From assembly GCA_963082875.1 (NCBI GenBank), contig OY720103.1:9610001-9674000 (forward strand): a DNA stretch of 64,000 nt. The letters are read 5' to 3'. The notes under the pieces are model-generated. The model had not been told where the DNA came from. It ran no database searches and was given only the letters and a program-made list of their open reading frames with translations. This DNA is from Corella eumyota (taxonomy: Eukaryota; Chordata; Ascidiacea; Phlebobranchia; Corellidae). Below are positions 23,201-38,200 of this stretch, in pieces; the first letter of the stretch is position 1; every line of letters starts with the position of its first letter. The translations under genes were made by a program, and so were the position numbers.

Positions 23201-26200
23201 TAATTTTTTGGTTGTTTGTAATTTATATATCATTGAAATTGGTTGACAATATATACATATATATGTAGGCTTATTTTATAGGCCTACAAAAAGTAAGAAC
23301 ACTTGGTTCACCACACATGAGGTCGTGGCTTCAATCCCCACTGATATCATGCTGTAGCGCCCTTGAGTAAGGCGCTATAAACGGTATATACTCCTGTCGA
23401 GCCAGCACTTAATCAGCAGTATAATTATAGGGCAATTACAGTCTCTATAACATCTCAAACTGCCACAGGCAACTCGAGACTGGATAGAGTAAGGATAAAG
23501 ATATATACAAAAAAAATAAATAACTAAATAAATAAACAAAACTGCCATTTGTGGTGTGGCAGTAAATTTGCCGAAAAATATTTCTTGAGAGTTGTGACTA
23601 TATTATGACAGTTAAAAATCTGACTGTAGGGCGGGTTATCGATTAGTTGTTTTTATTAGGGGTTAGATGATTTCTAACTAAGATTTGTCGTCTTTTTTTT
23701 GAAACAATACATTTTACTTAATAAACATATTTTCTTAAACTAAAATTTCGGAACGACTATTACCAAAAAAGTCAACTTTGTTTAAAAATTAAAGAGTATT
23801 TTCTAAAGGAGAGTTGTAGTAAAGGGGGTTAATAAAAATGTTTCATTGTTAATGGAGTAACAGAGCTAAACATTGCTTCAACATTTTTATAAAAATTTGT
23901 TATCGGTAATATATCATTAACTTTTTTTTACAATGTGTAGGTATCAGGTAACATTTCCAATGCTACATGAGGTCATGGGTTCGATCCCTATTGCTCTCAT
24001 GCTGTATTATCCTTGAGTAAGGCGCTATAAACAGTATGAACTTTTGCTAAGCCAGCACTTAATCAGCAGCATAATTATCATGCAATTATAATCCATATTA
24101 TCTTAAACTGCCAAAGGTAACTTGAGACTGGGTTGGGATAACAGTTGTTACTCTATGTTTAGATTGTCAAATCAACCTAAAGATTTATACAAAAAAAAGA
24201 TCTGTTAATTTATTAATTTAAATTTGTATTTAACCTGTTAACGTATTATTAAATTTTTTGTAGATATATTCATGGGGTTGTGGGGCCTGTTTGGGGTGTG
24301 GTTCAGCAGATGTTACCCAAATGAAACCGAGTTTAATCGAAGAACTAGCTTTTACTAAAATGGTGGATTTGTGTTCGGGAGATGGACACTGTCTTGCACT
24401 TTCACATAGTAATATTTTTTTTGTTAATTTTTATTTTATTTTTAAATTTTTACCCTTCATAATTTTTTTGATTAGTTTTAGAAATTTTTGGTATTTAATT
24501 CATTTTTTTTTGATTGACAGCCAATGAAGTTTTTTCTTGGGGTAATAATGCTATGGGTCAATGTGGGTTAGGTCATACCACCAGTCCGATATCAACCCCC
24601 ACCAAAATAACAACTTTATCGGGTTTAAACGTTCAACAAATCTCAGCTGGAACATCTCATAGCGTTGCCTGGACTGCTCTTCCACTTGACAGGTATTTTA
24701 AACAATTTATTTTGTATTTTATTGGTAAATTTTTATAGTTATAATTTTTTTGGGCATTTTAGCATTTTACTGGTTATTTTTTAGTATTTTGTTAGTATTT
24801 TAGTATTTTGATGGCATTTTAGTATATTACTGAAAAATTTAGTATTTTGTTGGCATTTTAGTATATTATTGACAAATTTTGGAATTTTGTTGGCATTTTA
24901 GTATTTTTCTGGTAAATTTTAGAATTTTGTTGGTATGTTAGTATGTTACTGGTAAATTTTAGTATTTTGTTTATTTTTTAGTATTTTACTGGTAAATTTT
25001 AGAATTTTGTTGGCATTTTAGTATGTTACTGGTAAATTTTAGTATTTTGTTTATTTTTTAGTATTTTTCTGGTAAATTTTAGAATTTTGTTGGCATTTTA
25101 GTATGTTACTGGTAAATTTTAGTATTTTGTTTATTTTTTAGTATTTTACTGGTAAATTTTAGTATTTTGTTGGTTTTTTTATGTTTTTCTGGTAAATTTT
25201 ACTATTTTGTTGTTATTTTAGTATTTTACTGGTAATTTTTAGAATTTTGTTGGTATTTTAGTATGTTACTGGTAAATTTTGGTATTTTTTTGGCATTTTA
25301 CTTTTTTTACTGGTAAATTTTGGAATTTTGATGGTATTTTAGTATGTTACTGGTAAATTTTGGTATTTTTTTGGCATTTTAGTATTTTTCTGGTAAATTT
25401 TAGAATTTTGTTGTTATTTTAAGATGTTACTGATAAATTTTGAATTTTGTTAGTATTTTAGTATATATGTTACTGGTAAATTTTAGTATTTTATTGGCGT
25501 TTTAGTAGTTTAATAGGAAATTTTAGTATTTTCTGTCAATTTTAGTATTTTTTTGTCAATTTTAGTATATTAATAGTAAATTTTTGTAATTAACTGATAA
25601 ATTTTATTATTTTTTGTGGAATTTCAGCATTCTACTTGTAAATTGTATTATTTTACTGATAAATTTTGTTATTTTACTCTAAAAACTTTAATATTTTACA
25701 GTTTTACTAATTGTCCAGGCTATATAATTAATATTTTGCATATAAGATTTTTTCATAAACTAGTTAGTTTATTTTTTATCAGGCAATTATAAACAATAAT
25801 ATCCCAAACTGTCAAAGGCCACTCAAGACAGGGTCAGGGTAACAAATATCGTTCTATGTTTAGGCTGTGAAGTCGACCTTTTTACATCATGAATAAATAA
25901 ATTTAAAAATAAATAATTATTGTTTTATTCAGACATGTGATAGCTTGGCAAAAAGCTTACTGTGTTGATCTTTGCGAAAAAACATTTTCAAAACTAAATT
26001 ATTTTCTTTCGAAATATTGTTCAGTTGACTCAACTGGTTCTTCATTTGCGAATAGCAGGTTAGAAGATTTTAATTATTTTTTTTTTTTTTATTAATTTCA
26101 CTATGCTGTTTTTATATAAAATGTGGTAGCTTTTAAAATATAAAAGGCAGGGTCTGAATTAACGTTTAAAAATCGATCATGATTTTTGTTTTTTTTTATA

Positions 26201-29200
26201 ACACTTGACGCCTTGCGTCGCATTTTTTAAATTAACTACTTCTATACTTCTTACTGAAGTTTAACTACATCGCGCAACAACTAACGAACTTAGGCAGTGA
26301 AATTTACGCATTGTAAGATCTTTAAAAATTATTGGTATTAAATGCTCTATAGTTACCAACATTTACTTGATTTTTGTTGATGTAATTAAATTTGTTCGAA
26401 ACCGATTTGAAATAGAAATACATAAGTATACACAAGTGTTTTTTTATTCGCTATTTTTGATATATTTGTAAATACGATTCGCTAATTTAAAAAAAACAAT
26501 TTATTTGTTCCATGAAGGGTATATATATATATTTTTTTAATTGAAAAATTTAAAACCTATTGGAAAAATTGTAAATACTTTTGTTTAAAACCTGTTGGAA
26601 AAAATGTAAACACTATACCCATATTATACACTACATTATTGGGTTCATGTTAACTGTCCGTAATTCAACAAAAAAAAGTTACGTTCTTAAAACCAGTGAA
26701 TTTAGGAGTTATGTAATATTTACGAGATAGCTCTCTCGCACTGTAGCCTATGCGAATAAATAATAAACAGCTATAAATTAACGTTCGCACATTGTAAAGG
26801 TACAATGTTTTTTAACAACAAACTTAGATAGGGTTGGGGTAAGGGTATATATATTTAAAGACTCAGATGATAAAACACAATAAACTTAGATAGGGTTGGC
26901 AAAACAAAAAAGGCGTTGCATAGGGGAATTACGTACAAGCTACAAGTAAATTTGGGAGGTACGTAGTGTTTATCAGTATTGTCTGGGTACGGACAGTTAA
27001 CATGATCCCATTGTTGTAACACGGTTAATAAAGTATTATAAACATTGTTTTCTTGTTCTAGTGAGCAATACAAATTTGTTCTGATGATGTTGGAGTTGCT
27101 TTCAAGCCATCTTAAGTTAGCTGCTACAGGAAATTTATCCTCGCAAATATTTGGTGTTGAACAAGATAGGCTACGAGAAATTCTCTTTGCTATTTTAGAC
27201 CAAGATGCTCCAACAGTTATTAAAAAAGTATAGGAATAAGTTTTTGTTGTTTACAAATGCATGTTAAAAAACCGGCAGCGTGGTATAGTTCCGACAGCGT
27301 GGTGTAGTGGTAAAAACACTTGCTACACCACACATGAGGTCGTGGGTTCAATCCCCACTGATCTCATGCTGTAGCGCCCTTGAGTAAGGCGCTATAAACG
27401 GTATGAACTCCTGCTAAGCCAGCACTCAACCAGCAGCATAATTATCGGGCAATTATAATCTATAATATCCCAAACTGCCACAGGCAACTCGAGACTGGGT
27501 GGAGTAACTGATGTTACTCTATGTTTAAGTTGCGCATTAGACTTTTCCACATAGAGGATAAAGATATATACAAAAAAAAAAGTTGTTATATATTGACTCG
27601 TTATGTTACTTTTTTATATAGTTATATATTATTTTTTTGTATTTATTTATCCTCAATGTGGGAAGGACGACTTTACGACCTAAACATAGAGTAACATTTG
27701 TTATCCCAACTCAGTCTTGATTGCCTTTGATAGTTTGGGATATTATTTATTATAATTTCTAGTTAATTAATCTGCTAATTGTTTTTTTGGGCCTAGAACA
27801 AGCATGTATTGTTTATAATGTCTTTTTTTCAAATTCTGTAAAATGTAAGCAGTGGAAATCAAACCAAGGACCTTATGTAGTTAAGCCAAGTGTTTTTGGA
27901 ATTACACTATGTCATAAAAGTCTATCAAATTTAATGCTGTATTGGCAGGACTTCTGTGTTTTTTTTTAAATTTTTTTATTACTTTTAATAAAATAAATTC
28001 GAAAAAATTTAAAAATTATTACAACAATGAAAAAAACTGTGTTCTAATTTAAAAAATTTTAATTATTACATTTTTTTGGAATCACCAAACTACTTGTAAG
28101 TTATCACGTTCTAAAAATTCCAAATTTTGTTGTTAAAGGAGGTTGAAAATTGTATCCATGTCGGAGCTTCATTACTACTCCCTTCTATTAACGAACGAGT
28201 TTTAATTTTACTTCAATTTTTACCGAAACTTTTTAAAAATACCAGCAAATTAACATATGGACAGGTAACTTTTGATTTTGTGGAATAGACATTAAAAAGT
28301 GTTTTTTTATGGTAATTAAATTTTAATTTTCGTTATTTCGTTTTAATCGTATTTGTGTTTATTTATCCTCAATGTGGTAAGGACGACTTTACATCATAAA
28401 TATAAAATAACATTCATTACCCTGATCCAGTCTATAACTTAAGGCTGCTACAGCAAAGAAGCAGTAGGAATCGAACAATAGACTTTAAGTAGTAGTAAAA
28501 AGACCGGCAGCGTGGTGTAGTGGTAGGTACACTTGCTACACCACGATGAGGTTGTGGGTTTTAATCCCCACTGGTCTTATGCTGTAGCACCCTTGAGTAT
28601 GGTGCTATAAATGGTATAAACTTCTGCTGAGCCAGCACTTAATCAGCTGCATAATTATCAGACAATTATAATCTATGTAATATCCCAAACTGCCACACGC
28701 AACTCGAGACTGGGTCAGAGTAACTGATATTACTATATGTTTAAGTCGCACATTCGACTTTCCCACATCAAGGATAAAGATATATAAAAAAACAATGTAT
28801 TCTAACCACTACACTTTACTGCTGAACCCTATTATATTAAGTGTAACCATAAAATGACTTAATTTAAATTTTGTAGAAAATGTTGCTGAATGTCGTGCTA
28901 TCTAGTCTTCAGAACAGTGATCATGTTTCAGCAATTTTAAACTTTGACCCCAATTTCAACCAATCAGAGCTCTCTAACCGATTGTTGCTAGTCTTACTGG
29001 ACAATGTTCATCTTAACACAGTAGGAACTAAAAATATTTTTTGATAATTTTTTTTATATTGTGAAAAATCTTGTTTGCTCCCATGCTGTAGCACTCTTGG
29101 GTAAAGTGCTTTTTTTTATTTATTTTTTATTTTGTTTTGTCGCACATTGATAAAAGTAAATAATAAATACGATATACAATTAATATTACAACAATGCGAC

Positions 29201-32200
29201 GGGAAAAAATGACAAAATCAATTTAATGATTTAAAACATGCCAAAAGTAATAATGTTTACATAAAGATTTTAAGTATGTTATGGCATGGTCACCAAAATC
29301 CAAAAGCTTTTAACTGTATAAACTTCTGCCAAGCAAAAAACTAATTTAGCAGATTAATTAACAAGAAATTATAATTAGTAGAAGTTTTAACTGGCAAAGT
29401 CAACTTAAGACTGGGTTGGGGTAACAAATGTTACTCTAGGTTTAGACTATTTAGTCGGCTTTCCCGCATAAACAAAAGAAATTTTTTAAAGTTTAGAGGT
29501 ACAAAGATTCCAAATATTTTATTTTAGTTTTAAATTTAATTTAATGTTTTTTAGGTGACCAAGTTAAAAAATCTAAACGAAAAAACTGCGTTAGATAATA
29601 TTACAGAAATGATTGAAATCCAAAAGTTACTTTCTGCATTAATATTACATTTATTTTCACACTGCTTCGAAAAAAATGTGGTAATTATACTTAAAATCTT
29701 TAACTGTTTTTTTTAAATTAAAAATAACATTTTTGTTTGTTACAATTTTCGGTTCACGTTAACTGTCCGTACCCAGACAAAACTGATAAACACTACAGAC
29801 CTCTCAAATTTACTCGTAGCTTGTAAGTAACTCTCCTACGCAACGCCTTTTTCGTTTTAAACTTAGATAGGGTTGGGGTAAGGGTATATATATTTGAAGA
29901 CTAAGATGATGTCTGCGTATTGCCTAATTTGGGACATAATCAAACTTATAACTGTTTAATTAGGCTATATTACAGTTTAATTAAATGATACTAAAATGTA
30001 GTAATTTATAGCTAATGTTTATTATTTATTCGCATAGGCTACATTGCGAGAGAGCTATCTCATAAATATTACGTAACTCCTAAATTCACTGGTTTTGAGT
30101 AAGTAACCTTTTTTTTGTTGAGTTACGGACAGTTAACGTGAACCCAATTTTCAATTAAAAAAAGGTAATTTCAGTTTTTGATTTTTTTAATCTGCTGGTT
30201 GGTTTTTGATTAGCAGGAGCTCATGCCATTTATAGCGCCTTACTTAAGGGCGTTACAGCATGGAAGCAGTGGTAATCAAATCTAAGACCTTATCACTGAT
30301 GTCAGTTTTTAAAGTACTATGGCATGCTTTTGTAATTTCTTTTACCAAAAAAAACAGGAATTAAAAAAAATAAAATGCAGAAATTTTATGATTTCTTCAT
30401 TTTTTATTCTTTCATTTTTCCATTTCTTTATTTTTCATTTCTTCATTTTTCAATTCCTTCATTTTCCTTTTTTTCATTTTTTCTTTTCTAAATTTTCCAC
30501 CAAAATATAAATAAAAAGGATAAAATTAAAAAAAGAATAATTTTCATAGTTTAAATTTTTTTAGATTCAAGACAAAGCTGTGGAACTTTTAAATAATTCT
30601 GTTCAAAAACTTTTACAACAATCCCTTACTGAAATCAATTTTACAGTCACTATTTTTAAACCACATTTTACTGATGACAATAATTTTAAAGGTAACTAAA
30701 AATGTAAATGAAAAAAAAGTATATTGAATACAGACAATTTAACCAGCAGCGTGGTGTAGTGGTAAGAACACTAGCTACACCACACATGAAGTCCTGGTTT
30801 CAATTCCCACTGATCTCATGCTGTAGCGCCCTTAAGTAAGGCGCTATAAACGGTATGAACTCCTGCTGAGCCAGTACTTAAACAGGCAACTCGAGACTGG
30901 GTTGGAGTAACTTATGTTACTCTATGTTTAAGTCGTGCATTCGACTTTCCCACATCGAGGATAAAGATATATACAAAAAAAAAGTAAATGTGATCGCAAC
31001 TTTCAACTAATATTTTTTTGGAATAATTTACTAACACACCACAAACGGCATTTTTTTTTATTCCATAAGTGGGCTATGTATTGGACATACATATAAATAT
31101 AAAAGTTCTATTATATATAGATTAACAGCCGGTCATGGCGTCGGACTACGAGCCGAAAGGTTTCGGGTTCGAGCCGAGCCGCACCAACGTTACACTATTC
31201 GCCCTTGAGCCCGGCGTTTACGGATAGCTCAAAACACGTCATAATAGCACACCCTTCCCCAATAAAAAATATAAAACCTATCACCTTAAGGTGATATGGA
31301 AAAAAAAAAAGATAAAAAAAAAAAAAAAAAAAGATCTTATATTTATATTAATTCAAAATGTATTTCTTTATTTTTAGAAATTTTAAAGTCATCTTCATGT
31401 GGTGAATTGCTATCGTTTACCATCAATTCTTTGCATTTGTTGAAGCTTCCAATTATTTCACCATTTCTACAATCTCTTACTTTATTGTTACCCGCTTTGG
31501 ATCAATTTAACAGGTAACAAAATATGAAAATATTTATTTTTTTTTATATTTTTTTAAAGTAATAGGTTTTTCTATATATATATATATATTTTTTTTTTGT
31601 ATATATCTTTATTCTCGATGTGGAAAGGTCGAATGTACGACCTAATCATAAAGTAACATTAGTTACTTCGACCCAGTTTCGAGTTGCCTGTGGCAGATTG
31701 AGATATTATAGATGATTATTGCCTGATAATTAAAAGCTGCTGATTAGGTGCTAACTTAGCAGAAGTTCATACCGTTTATAGCGCCTTACTCAAGGGCGCT
31801 ACAGTATAAGAACAGTGGGGATTAAACCCACGACCTCACAGTGGTGTTACAAGTGTTCTTACAACTACACCATGCTGCCGGCATATTATTGGGAAAGCTT
31901 TTGATACAGTTTTAAGATATCTGTAAACGCCAGGCTCAAGGGCGAATAGTGTGACATTGGTGTGGATCAAACCTAAAACCTTTTAAAATGTAATTTTTTG
32001 TCATATATATATATATATATATAATAAAGCGTAGTGGACATTATATTTTTGTGTCCAACTTATAGGTCTACAAAATAAATAAAACTGCCATTTGTGGTGC
32101 ACGGGTAAATTATTGCAGGCAAATATAAGTTGTGCATTCTAACCATATTGCTACAATTAAAATATCGACTGTAGTTTAGGCTATTGACTAGTATTTATAA

Positions 32201-35200
32201 TAAAGCTTAGTGCAAAATATATGCATGTCCAATTTATAGGTTGTTTAATTTAATAATGTTAATATATTTAGATTTATTTCTTCAGTGGATTTAGATTCAA
32301 ACGAAATGATTTGGCCACTTGCTTATCAAACTACGCTACAAAATGGTAAACAGAATTTAAATTTTTTCGTTTAATTAAAGTTATTAAATTTTTCCAAAAA
32401 AAATTTTTATAATAGTAAAAAAAAAATTTTTTTTTTAATTTTGGGTTTGTAGTCAATGAAGACTGGTCATGCTTCGTCGATTTGGAGCGATCTTGCTCAT
32501 TTCTGATTGGTCGAATATTAAATGCTACTTATCAATTTTTCGAAAGTCCAGAAGAAAAAATTTGTTCAGAATTTTTGAATAATAAAGTTTTAGAAAATGG
32601 TCTGCATCAAAGTTATGAAATATCAGGTAAAGTTTGAAATTGAATATTTTAATACAAATTAAAAAAATTAGCTGTGCAGCATGGTGTAGTGGTTAGAACA
32701 CTTTTTTTGGGGGATATATTTTTATCCTTGATGTGGAAGGGTCAAATGCCTGACTTAAACAAAAAGTAACATCAGTTACTCTGACCCAGTCTCGAGTAAC
32801 ATCAGTTTTGGGATATTATATATATTATAATTGCCCAATAATTAAGCTGCTGATTAAGTGCTGACTCAGCATGAGTTTATACTGTTTATAACCCCTTACT
32901 CATGGGTGTACAGCATGAGAGCAGTAGGAATTAAACCCATGACCTCATGTATGGTGTACCAAGTTTTCTTACCACTACACCACGCTGCATGAGTTTCGGG
33001 GTTTAATCCTCACTGCTATCAAAGTTTGTTTTTTTTATTTAATTTTTTGTTAAATGTCTAATAAATCTTTTATTTTTTTTAAAACAAAATTTAATTTTAA
33101 AGTGATGCGAACGAATGTTTTACTTGAAATGATTAACAGTGAGAACATGGACAATATATCTACAACATTTAGTGGCAATCTTCTTACCCTAATTCAGGTA
33201 TTTTACTATTAAAATTTCTAAAAACTAAAAAAAATTAATATTAGAAAATAGTTAAATTACCTGAAAACCGCTCTATGATTGGCATTTTATTTGTTGTAAT
33301 ATGGTCTCAACTGTCAACTAATATTTGCGTATGATTATATACCTATGTACAACAATCGCCAGTTTTGTTGATTTTGTACTTTTGTACATATATATGTTCC
33401 TACACTACATGAGGTCCTGGGTTTAATCCCTAGTGATCTCATGCTGTAGCGCCCTTGAGTAAGGCGCTATAAACTGTATAAACTGCTGCTGAGCCAGCAC
33501 TTAATCAGCAGCATAATTATCGGGCAATTATAATCCATAATATCCCAAACTGCTAAAGGCAACTCAAAACTGGGTCAGAGTAACTGATGTTACTCTATGT
33601 TTAGGTCACGCATTTGACCTTCCCACATCGATGATAAAGATATAAATAAAAAAAGGTTAAAATATCATCCACTAAGCCCCATTATACATTTAAAACTGTT
33701 TAAGTCAACTCAAGCTTAAGTTAGGAAGTTAAGGTTTTGAATAAAAATAAAGATTAAATTTTACATTTAATAGTTGGCAGTTGGAGCTAATAATACAGAA
33801 TCAAATCAATTATGGAATAATATGATCGACTATGCCAGAAACAGAGGTATTTGTAAACTGTGTTTATTAATAAATTAATGTTACTTAGTTTAGGATAATG
33901 TGTTTTTTACAGTCTTTTGATTAAATTATTAACTTTACTATTTTTTGGAATATAAATTTTTTAGTCTATTAAATTCCTTATTGTAATGTGGTACCAGAAA
34001 AATTTGCTCGAGCACCACAAATGGCAGTTTTTTTTGTCGCATGCCTTTAAATTTAACAAAATACAAATATATGTTGTACGATTAGCTAGCTTTGTTATAT
34101 GAAGATTGACATTGGTTGGTTAACTGGTCATGGCATCGAACTACGTGCCGTAAGATTTTGGGTTTGAGCTGCACCAACGTCACACTATTCGCCCTTGAGC
34201 CCGGCGTTTACGGATAGCTTAAAACATGTCACAATATCACACCCCTATCTGATAAAAAATATAGAACCTATTACCTTGGTGATATGGAAAAAAAAAGATT
34301 GACATTGGTTGGTAATGTTGTATACCGGTTATGGCAGCAAGACCACAAGCCGAAGGGTTTTGGGTTCAAGCCCCATCAATGCCACAATATCCCCTTCTTA
34401 ACTTAGGCAGTTATGGATAACTTAATATTGTGACATGGGCATATCTTTTTATAATAATAAAACACACTCATAAAAAAAACGAAGAGTGGTATAGCAGGAA
34501 CCGTACTACAAGCCGAAAGGTTTCAGGTATTCGTCCCTAAGCGCTTCGTTTATATAGCCCAAGCACATCACAACAGCACACCCTTTCCAATAAACATTTT
34601 TTTTTTGTATATATATTTATCCTCGATGTTGGAAAGTTGAATGCGCGACTTAAACATAGAGTAACATAAGTTACTCCGACCCAGTCTCAAGTTGCCTGTG
34701 GCAGTTTGGGATATTATAGATTATAATTTCCTGTTAATTATACTACTGATTAAGTGCTGGCTCAGCAGGAGTTCATACCGTTTATAGCGCCTTACTCAAG
34801 GGTGCTACAGCATGAGATCAGTGGGGATTGAACCCAGGACCTCATGTGTGGTGTAGCAAGTGTTCTTATTACTTTAGGTGATATGCAAAAAAAAAGATTG
34901 ATGTTAATATATTTATGACAATTTTTAATTTGTAGAATGGAATGGTTTGGATACAGGAAGAGAAGACGATCTTTTAGAAATAACCTCTCGTGTATTCTTT
35001 GCATCCCTTCTTAGACAAACTGGGCTTAATCCCCACTGTGTTAATTTGCAACCTCTTTACAGAGCAGTTTTTAAGGTGAATTTTTAAACCCTTTTTTGCT
35101 AACTTTTAAAGACTGATTACAATGTTTTAGGTTCGATCCTCAGTGATCTCATGCTGAAGCAGCCTTGAGTAAGGCGCTATAAATGGTATAAACTTCTGCT

Positions 35201-38200
35201 GAGCCAGCACTTAATCAGCAGCTCAGTTATCGGGCAATTATAATCTATACAGTATTCCAAACTGCTACAGGCAACTCGAGACTGGGTCAGAGTAACTGTT
35301 GTTTACTCTATATTTAGGTTATGCATCAACCTTCACACATTTAGGATAAAGATATATACAAAAAAATGTTTAAATACATTAAAAATTCTATTAAGAATTA
35401 GCATTTTACTCTAGTAATTAGTTTAATATGCATTTTAAAAGTGGCACAAAATAAACATATTAATTTTAAGTGTATGTATGTTTTTCTTGGTATTTTTATC
35501 CTTGATTTGGAAAGGTCGAATGCGCAACCTAAACATAGAGTAACATGAATTACCTTGACCCAATCTCGAGTTGCCTGTGGCAATTTGAGATATTATAGAT
35601 TTTAAATAGTTTAATAATTACGCTGCTGATTAATGGTTGGCTCAGCAGTAGTTTGTATCATTTATAGTGCTTTACTCAAGGGCACTACAGCATGAGAGCA
35701 GTGGGGTTTAAACTCAGGACCAGATGTAGTGTAAAAAGTGTTCTGACTACTACACCATGCTGCCGGTATATCTTATTAACTTGGTTTATTTTTATTTTTT
35801 GTCAGGTGCGAACCCATTTACTTTCACTTCGAGTAAACAAATTGTCTACAAAAGAACAAAGTGAAATTTTACAATCTGACAATATTCCGTCAACCAGCAA
35901 ATCACAAGAAACCGAAAAAAGTATTTTAATTAATAGCTTAAAAATTATTTTTTATTTTGTTTTTTTCTAGAAGAAATATGGTTTTGTAACAGGCTATCAA
36001 ACCGACAGCGTGGTGTATTGGTAAGAACACTTGCTACACCACACATGAGGTTGTGGATTCAATCCCCACTGCCTTCATGCTGTAGCGCCCTTGAGTAAGG
36101 CGCTATAAACGGTACGAATTCCTGCTAAGCCAGAATTAAATCAGCAGCATAATTACCGGGCAATTATAATCTATAGTATCTCAAACTGCCACAGGCAACT
36201 CAAGACTGGGGGGGTGTAACTGATGTTACTCTATGTTTAGGTTGCGCATTCGACTTTTTTTCTCATCGAGGATAAAGATATACACTAAAAAAAAAACAAT
36301 TTTTTTTTAGAATTTAGGTTTTTTAGAAAAGAGAAAAATTTAAAATCTGAAACAAAAAAGGCAAATCAAAAAGAAGGTTAGTAAAATCACTTGTAAAGCC
36401 AGCAGCATGTTGTGGTGGTCTAAACACTTGGCTTCAGTGCATTAGGTCAATCTTCATATTTTTCATGCTTTAGTGCCTTCAAGTTTTGAACCGGCAGCGT
36501 GGTGTAGTGATAAGAACACTTGCTACACCACCATGAGGTTGTGGGTTCAATCTCTACTGATCTCATGCTGTAGCGCCCTTGAGTAAAGTGATATAAATGG
36601 TATAAACTCCTGCTGAGCCAACACTTAATCAGCAGCTTAAACATCGGTTAATTATAAACTATATAATATCCCAAACTGCCACAGGCAACTCGAGACTTGG
36701 TCGGAGTAACTGATGTTACTCTATGTTTAAGTCGCGCATTTGACCATCCCACATCGAGGATAAAGATATATACAAAAAAAAAGTAAGGTGCCATAAATGG
36801 TATTAAATCCTGCAAAAGCAATTATTTTCTGAAACTTTTATTTGTTAATGGTATATTTTAGCTTACCAAGAGTTTATACATTCTATGTTGGTTTACTTAT
36901 GGATGTTATAACATGGAAGCAGTGGGGATCGAACCAAACACCTTATGCAGCCAGTGTTCTTACCACTACATCACCATGTTACAATATTTCTTTTTTTGGA
37001 CTTAATTAAATTTTTTGGGTTTCAGAGAAAGAAAAAGACTTCTACACTGAGCTATGCTTTTCTTTAATTGAAAAATCAGCATTCTTATTAGTGGGCATCA
37101 CACCAGCTTTAAAGAATTACGATCCAAATAATGATTATTATCATGAAAATTATCAAGAAGGTAATTTTGATTAAACATTTTTTGTTTTAAAGTGGCATTT
37201 TTTTATGTTTGTCTATTCTTGATGTGAAAAGGACGACTAAACTTTCTAGATATAGAGTAATGTTTGTTACCCCGACCCAGCCTTAAGTTAACTTTGGGAG
37301 TTTGAAATATTATTAATTATAATTGCCCAATAAATAAGCTGCTGATTGTTTTTTGGCTCGGTAGGAGTTTATACCGTTTACAACATATATGTGGAAAAGC
37401 ATTAGGTCTATGCTTCAACATACTTTAGTAAAGCTTTTACTTCAAAACATTTTATACTTAATTAAGAAAGTTAATTTTTTTAGGTGAAAACTCGCATTTA
37501 AATTTAAAAACTTTGCAAGCTTCTGTTTCAGAAGAAGCTATGACAGGTTTGTTGTGTATATATCTTAAACTTTAACAATTTCAAAGTATTTTTGAATGTT
37601 TGTATTTAGGTATATCAACATTTACTTTTTTATTTTTATATAAAAGACTAACTACATCGCTTATAAAACAAAAACTAGGAATTTATAGACCCTTGTGTAA
37701 ACTGCAATAAATGGTACCTTTACCAAAAATTAATTTACAATTAATCAATACTATTTTAAACTGTTAAAGGCAACTCGAGACTGGGTTGGGGCAATAAATG
37801 TTACTCTATGTTTGGGCCAGAAAGTCACCTTTTTACACCAAGGATATTTAATGTAAAATATGTAGATGCTGTAAAAATTAAGATATTTTGTATGTCTGTA
37901 TTTAAAGCTGTTCAAATTACCTTAAGACTAGGTTAGGGTAACAGATGTTACTCGATGTTTAGGCTGTTAAGTCGACCCTTTTACATTGAGGATAAAAAAA
38001 TATATAAAAAAATAATTGATTTTAGTTGAAGTCCCGTCAATAAGTCGATCTCAGCAAAGTGCAATGGAACAAAGTGTTGAATTGAATGAGAACCAACAAC
38101 ATGGATTGTAAGTGTTTTACACATTTATAAAATCTAAAAAAATACAAAATTTTTACAATTTAAAAAATTTAAAATTTTAGAATACTTTTGAATTCATAAA

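Noticed and set aside
30319-30510. Phe-rich open frame
   Set aside because: T-rich simple sequence in HERC1 intron 20.
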